The translations under genes and the position numbers were made by a program. The notes below the pieces were generated by a model. That model was not told the origin of the DNA. It saw only the letters and a program-made list of their open reading frames with translations, and did no database searches. A DNA stretch of 17,293 nucleotides from Euryarchaeota archaeon RBG_13_57_23 (lineage in GTDB: Archaea; Thermoplasmatota; Thermoplasmata; UBA10834), in assembly GCA_001800675.1 (NCBI GenBank), contig MGVW01000052.1:1-17293 (forward strand), read 5' to 3'. Shown here in pieces: positions 14,526 through 17,293 of this stretch (position 1 is its first letter; each line of letters begins with the position of its first letter).

Positions 14526-16007
14526 TTGTTGAACGGCAACGGTGAGAACGGCAAGAGCAAGCGCTACACACTTTTCGTAGTTCTTACTCTCGCATCCATC
14601 GCGGTCATGGTCATGTATGTCGAGGCGATGGCCTTCCCGTCCCTCCCTATGGTGATGAGGGACTTCGGGCTCACGGTCGAGGACTACGCGCTCGCATCCT
14701 GGATCGTCACGATATACCTGGTCGTCGGCGCGGTCGCCATACCCGTGTTCGGAAAGCTGGGCGACATCTACGGCAAGAAGAAGATGCTCGTGATCGCGAT
14801 GAGCATCTACACCGTGATGGTCACGCTGACGGGGTTCAGCCGGGACATATCCGACTCCATCTATGTCATGATCGCATTCCGGGCTGCGCAGGGACTGGCC
14901 ATGTCCATGTTCCCGCTGGCTTTCTCGATAATCAGGGATGAGTTCCCCCGCGAGAAGCTCGCCGTCGCCCAAGGGATCATCTCCGCCATGTTCGGTGTCG
15001 GCACGGTAGTGGGCGTGGTCGTGGGCGCCTGGGTCACCGAGATGTGGGGCTGGCAGTGGACCTACCACACGGTCGCACCGGTCGCCCTTCTGTTCACTAT
15101 CCTCGTCGCCTTCAAGATCAAGGAGTCCCCTGTCAGGATCAAGGCCAAGATCGACTATGTCGGAGCTTCGATACTGGGCGGGATGCTCGTTCTGTTCCTT
15201 GTGGGCGTGACCGAGAGCGGGAACCGCGGCTGGACCGACCCGCTCATCGTTGGCCTGTTGCTGGTGTCGGTGGCGTTGCTTTTTGCGTTCGCCCTTTGGC
15301 TTCCCAGGGCGAAGGATCCGCTCGTGAGGCCGTCGCTCCTGAAGCAGAGGGACATCGCCCTCACCAACGGTATCGCGTTCATGATCGGTTTTGCGATGTT
15401 CACGGCGAACCAGACGGTCGTGGCAATTGGTGGGTTCACGTTCCAACTGAATACCATTGGGATCGGCCTGTTGATGCTTCCAATGGCTGTCATCACCCTG
15501 ATACTCGGGCCGGGCGCGGGTTTCGTGGTCAAGAGGTGGGGCCCGAAATGGCCCTTGACTTTCGGCATGATCCTGTCCATCATGGGCTACATGATGCTCC
15601 TTGGCTATCACTCGACCGAGAACGAGGTCATGGTGGGCATCGCGGTCATGGGGGCTGGCTCCGCGTTCGCGATGGTGGGAAGCATCAATATGCTCCTGAT
15701 AACCACTCCGAAGGAGGAGACCGGCATCTCCACCGCGATGAACATGGTCATCCGGACGAGCGGCTCGGTGGTCGGTCCGGCGCTTGCTGCGGTCATCATT
15801 TCGAACAACTCGAGCATCATCCCTGGCATCGGGGCGGTTCCAGACGAGTACGCCTACCAGCTGATATTCGTCATGGCGTCCGTGTTCATGGGGATCGGGG
15901 TCATCCTCGGACTCCTTCTGACGAACAAGCAGGCCCTGCCGGAGCTCGAGAAGTCTGGGCCGAGGCCTGTGGGCGTCGCAGCGGGGCCTGCGGACGGTTC
16001 GAAGTGA
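14526..16007 (+). CDS. MFS transporter, 14-helix DHA2 (EmrB/QacA-like) type
   Basis: The 493-aa protein is a major facilitator superfamily member with about 14 hydrophobic helices. The loop 2-3 motif A reads GKLGDIYGKKK (about residues 76-86). An R-x-x-Q-G segment (RAAQG) follows in helix 4, and a glycine-rich helix 5 (GVGTVVGVVVGAWV) is the family's antiporter-type motif C region. DHA2 members are mostly proton-driven exporters of drugs or small organics. Tandem TTG codons (14526, 14529) follow GGTGAGA (14518-14524); the second has better spacing. No ATG is available near the N-terminus. It is divergent from the mttB homologue and may export or import a related compound, but context is the only support for that. 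The glycosyltransferase follows 78 bp later on the same strand. Confidence 0.88.
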   Translation: MLNGNGENGKSKRYTLFVVLTLASIAVMVMYVEAMAFPSLPMVMRDFGLTVEDYALASWIVTIYLVVGAVAIPVFGKLGDIYGKKKMLVIAMSIYTVMVTLTGFSRDISDSIYVMIAFRAAQGLAMSMFPLAFSIIRDEFPREKLAVAQGIISAMFGVGTVVGVVVGAWVTEMWGWQWTYHTVAPVALLFTILVAFKIKESPVRIKAKIDYVGASILGGMLVLFLVGVTESGNRGWTDPLIVGLLLVSVALLFAFALWLPRAKDPLVRPSLLKQRDIALTNGIAFMIGFAMFTANQTVVAIGGFTFQLNTIGIGLLMLPMAVITLILGPGAGFVVKRWGPKWPLTFGMILSIMGYMMLLGYHSTENEVMVGIAVMGAGSAFAMVGSINMLLITTPKEETGISTAMNMVIRTSGSVVGPALAAVIISNNSSIIPGIGAVPDEYAYQLIFVMASVFMGIGVILGLLLTNKQALPELEKSGPRPVGVAAGPADGSK

Positions 16008-16085
16008 AAGCATAGAACTACTCCGCTCCAACAAAAGGCTCAATACCGTACCTGAGCATCCCGAAGCATATCCCGGGGTGACCGC

Positions 16086-17087
16086 ACGGCGAGGAAGACA
16101 AGGGTTCTGTTCATCCGACCTTCTAAGGCCTCTTTCATCGAACAGGACCTGAAGCTGCTCGAGAAGCACTACGATGTTCGCACTCTGGACGTGTTCGAAA
16201 AGGGCAGGTCGCTGGGGAACAAGGTCAGCGTCTTCTGGCGGATGTTCAGAGGAGTTCTCTGGGCGGATGTCACCTACTCATGGTTCGCCGAGGTGTATGC
16301 GCTCTGGGCGGTCAGGCTCTCGAGACTGTTGGGCAAGCAGTCCGTTGTGGTCATAGGTGGCTACGAGGTCGCCCAAGTCCCAGAGATATCGTATGGCTCC
16401 GCATTACATCCCGAGACGCGCGAGATGGTTGCGAAGATCTTGTCGAAGGCGGGGAAGTCGATTGCTGTATCCGAGTTCGTCAAGAGATCCGCCCGGACGA
16501 TCGCCCCGGATGCGGACATCGATGTCGTCTACAACGCCGTCGATGTCGACGCGCTCGTGCCGTCCGAGCCAAAGATGGAGATAGTCGTCACCGTTGGAGG
16601 AGCCACAAGGCCTCGATGGGTGTTGAAGGGGATTGACATCTTCGTGAGTGCCTCGACGAAGGTACCGGGTGCTAAGTTCGTCGTCATAGGGCCGTTCGAC
16701 CAGCAGGTCGTTGATGGGCTCCAGAAGATGAACCAGGCGGTCGAGTTCACGGGTGAGCTCTCTCGCGAGAGGCTCATCGAGTGGTTGGACAAGGCGAAGG
16801 TGTATTGCCAGCTGTCTAGGGTGGAGTCGTTCGGTTTCGCTCTCGCGGAGGCAATGAGCTTGGAATGCTACCCTGTCGTATCGGACCAGGGCGCCCTCCC
16901 CGAGGTCGTGGGCGAGAGCGGGCTCATAGTTCCGTACGGCGACCCTATTGCTGCCGCTGAAGCGATCAAGAAGGGCCTTCGCTGGGTGAATGGACATGAC
17001 GCGCGCACAAGAATCGCGGAGCGCTTTTCAGTAGATAGACGCGAGAAGGATCTGTGCCGGGTGATCGATTCCCTGGTATCGAGATAA
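16086..17087 (+). CDS. GT4-type glycosyltransferase with an apparent ACG start
   Basis: From 16086 the product is 333 aa with a GT-B fold. The N-terminal strand RVLFIRPS (6-13) is typical of the first Rossmann strand. GGYEVAQVPEI (91-101) marks the inter-domain region, and the C-terminal donor site has the E-x7-E motif E247...E255 in 'ESFGFALAEAM', then 'GALPEVVGESGLIVPYGD'. Family members use NDP-sugars to build surface glycans, glycolipids or protein-linked glycans. The frame is open from 16056, but no ATG, GTG or TTG precedes the GTG at 16191. Starting there would delete 35 residues including the first strand. Instead GGGGTGA (16075-16081) stands 4 bp before an in-frame ACG (16086) that yields a natural N-terminus. 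Either ACG initiates, or an ATG was altered by mutation or a sequence error. The first residues are less certain than the rest. Confidence 0.82.
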   Translation, partial: TARKTRVLFIRPSKASFIEQDLKLLEKHYDVRTLDVFEKGRSLGNKVSVFWRMFRGVLWADVTYSWFAEVYALWAVRLSRLLGKQSVVVIGGYEVAQVPEISYGSALHPETREMVAKILSKAGKSIAVSEFVKRSARTIAPDADIDVVYNAVDVDALVPSEPKMEIVVTVGGATRPRWVLKGIDIFVSASTKVPGAKFVVIGPFDQQVVDGLQKMNQAVEFTGELSRERLIEWLDKAKVYCQLSRVESFGFALAEAMSLECYPVVSDQGALPEVVGESGLIVPYGDPIAAAEAIKKGLRWVNGHDARTRIAERFSVDRREKDLCRVIDSLVSR

Positions 17088-17089
17088 CT

Positions 17090-17119
17090 ACCACCGGTTC
17101 TGTTGCATTATCCGGTGGT
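17090..17119. terminator. Hairpin between convergent genes (candidate terminator)
   Basis: ACCACCGG (17090-17097) and CCGGTGGT (17112-17119) form a perfect 8-bp GC-rich stem with a 14-nt loop. It begins 2 bp after the glycosyltransferase stop and ends 5 bp before the stop of the convergent gene, so it could act on both strands. There is no long T-run, so termination strength is uncertain. Confidence 0.45.
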
Positions 17120-17124
17120 GACCA

Positions 17125-17292
17125 TTATGTCACTCCGACAAAGCAACTCGTTCCATTCGGCTCCGACCGTGCGCCCCTTACGGGGTCGTAGAGGGTCATC
17201 ACAACGTCATGCTGGAACGCGCCGGGGTCGAACCGTAGACCCCCTGCCACCTCCAATCCCTTGGAGATGGCTGTCTGCAGCAGGTTGATGCT
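17125..17292 (-). CDS. C-terminus of an unidentified protein (5' part outside the window)
   Basis: On the minus strand a frame enters from the right edge and runs 55 codons to a TAA at 17125-17127. It lacks a start in the window, so it is a partial gene. Its codons show the G/C third-position bias of the other genes (CTG, CAG, ATC, AAG, GAC, GTG). The sequence looks natural: an amphipathic opening (NLLQTAISKGLEVAGG), then 'LRFDPGAFQHDVVMTLYDP' and an ending in 'CFVGVT'. I do not recognise the family. The plus-strand frame over the same bases is Arg/Pro-rich, as expected of a shadow frame. Confidence 0.6.
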   Translation of the reverse strand, partial: SINLLQTAISKGLEVAGGLRFDPGAFQHDVVMTLYDPVRGARSEPNGTSCFVGVT

Positions 17293-17293
17293 G

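Noticed and set aside
14328..16169. About 614 codons open on the minus strand, continuous with the mttB homologue and antisense to the MFS gene
   Set aside because: The translation is dominated by Arg, His, Asp, Gly and Glu, typical of the reverse complement of GC-rich membrane-protein codons. The methyltransferase family N-terminus and ribosome binding site are at 14327.
1..17293. CRISPR array, insertion sequence, prophage or defence system
   Set aside because: No regularly spaced repeats, transposase, integrase, phage or recognised defence genes were seen on either strand.

Overview
The window reads as a piece of an archaeal chromosome, most likely from an uncultivated Thermoplasmata-type euryarchaeon (phylum Thermoplasmatota; the phylum is my inference). 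The archaeal call rests on AT-rich TATA boxes about 26-28 bp upstream of start codons (two look leaderless), an archaeosortase, a surface protein with a PEF-type C-terminal sorting signal, and a MoxR/DUF58 pair. The DNA is moderately GC-rich with a strong G/C preference at third codon positions. It is tightly packed: genes meet with 4-26 bp overlaps and no gene-free stretch exceeds 300 bases. No rRNA, tRNA, CRISPR array, transposase or integrase was seen.

Layout. Bases 2-2401 (+) hold the 3' part of a large Ig-repeat surface protein anchored by one membrane helix with a long cytoplasmic tail. It converges on an archaeosortase/exosortase-family transpeptidase (2438-3427, -), which seems to have its own leaderless promoter. 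Next comes a minus-strand run, in transcription order: a Cys-rich PadR regulator (7675-7328), a thioredoxin/glutaredoxin-fold protein (7314-6646), a MoxR ATPase (6514-5534), a DUF58 protein (5527-4085) and a small integral membrane protein (4088-3522). A promoter region packed with inverted repeats (7676-7806) separates this run from a divergent plus-strand unit: a 32-aa small ORF with a perfect ribosome binding site, then an arsenite methyltransferase (ArsM). Following are a zinc-ribbon membrane protein (-), a 951-aa secreted protein ending in a PEFG sorting signal (+), a non-pyrrolysine MttB-family methyltransferase (-), a divergent 14-helix MFS transporter (+), a GT4 glycosyltransferase whose best start codon is ACG (+), a hairpin, and the C-terminus of an unidentified minus-strand gene.

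How the parts work together. Two themes stand out. (1) Arsenic handling: a PadR repressor with paired cysteines (CC-x4-CC) is transcribed with a thioredoxin-fold protein and away from arsM. ArsM enzymes need thiol reductant, so this looks like a self-contained sense/reduce/methylate unit with shared operators. (2) Cell surface: an archaeosortase, a PEFG-CTERM candidate substrate, an Ig-repeat membrane protein, a MoxR/DUF58 module and a glycosyltransferase all point to envelope assembly. The MttB homologue and MFS transporter form a third, divergent pair, possibly for methylamine- or betaine-like compounds; their substrate is unknown.
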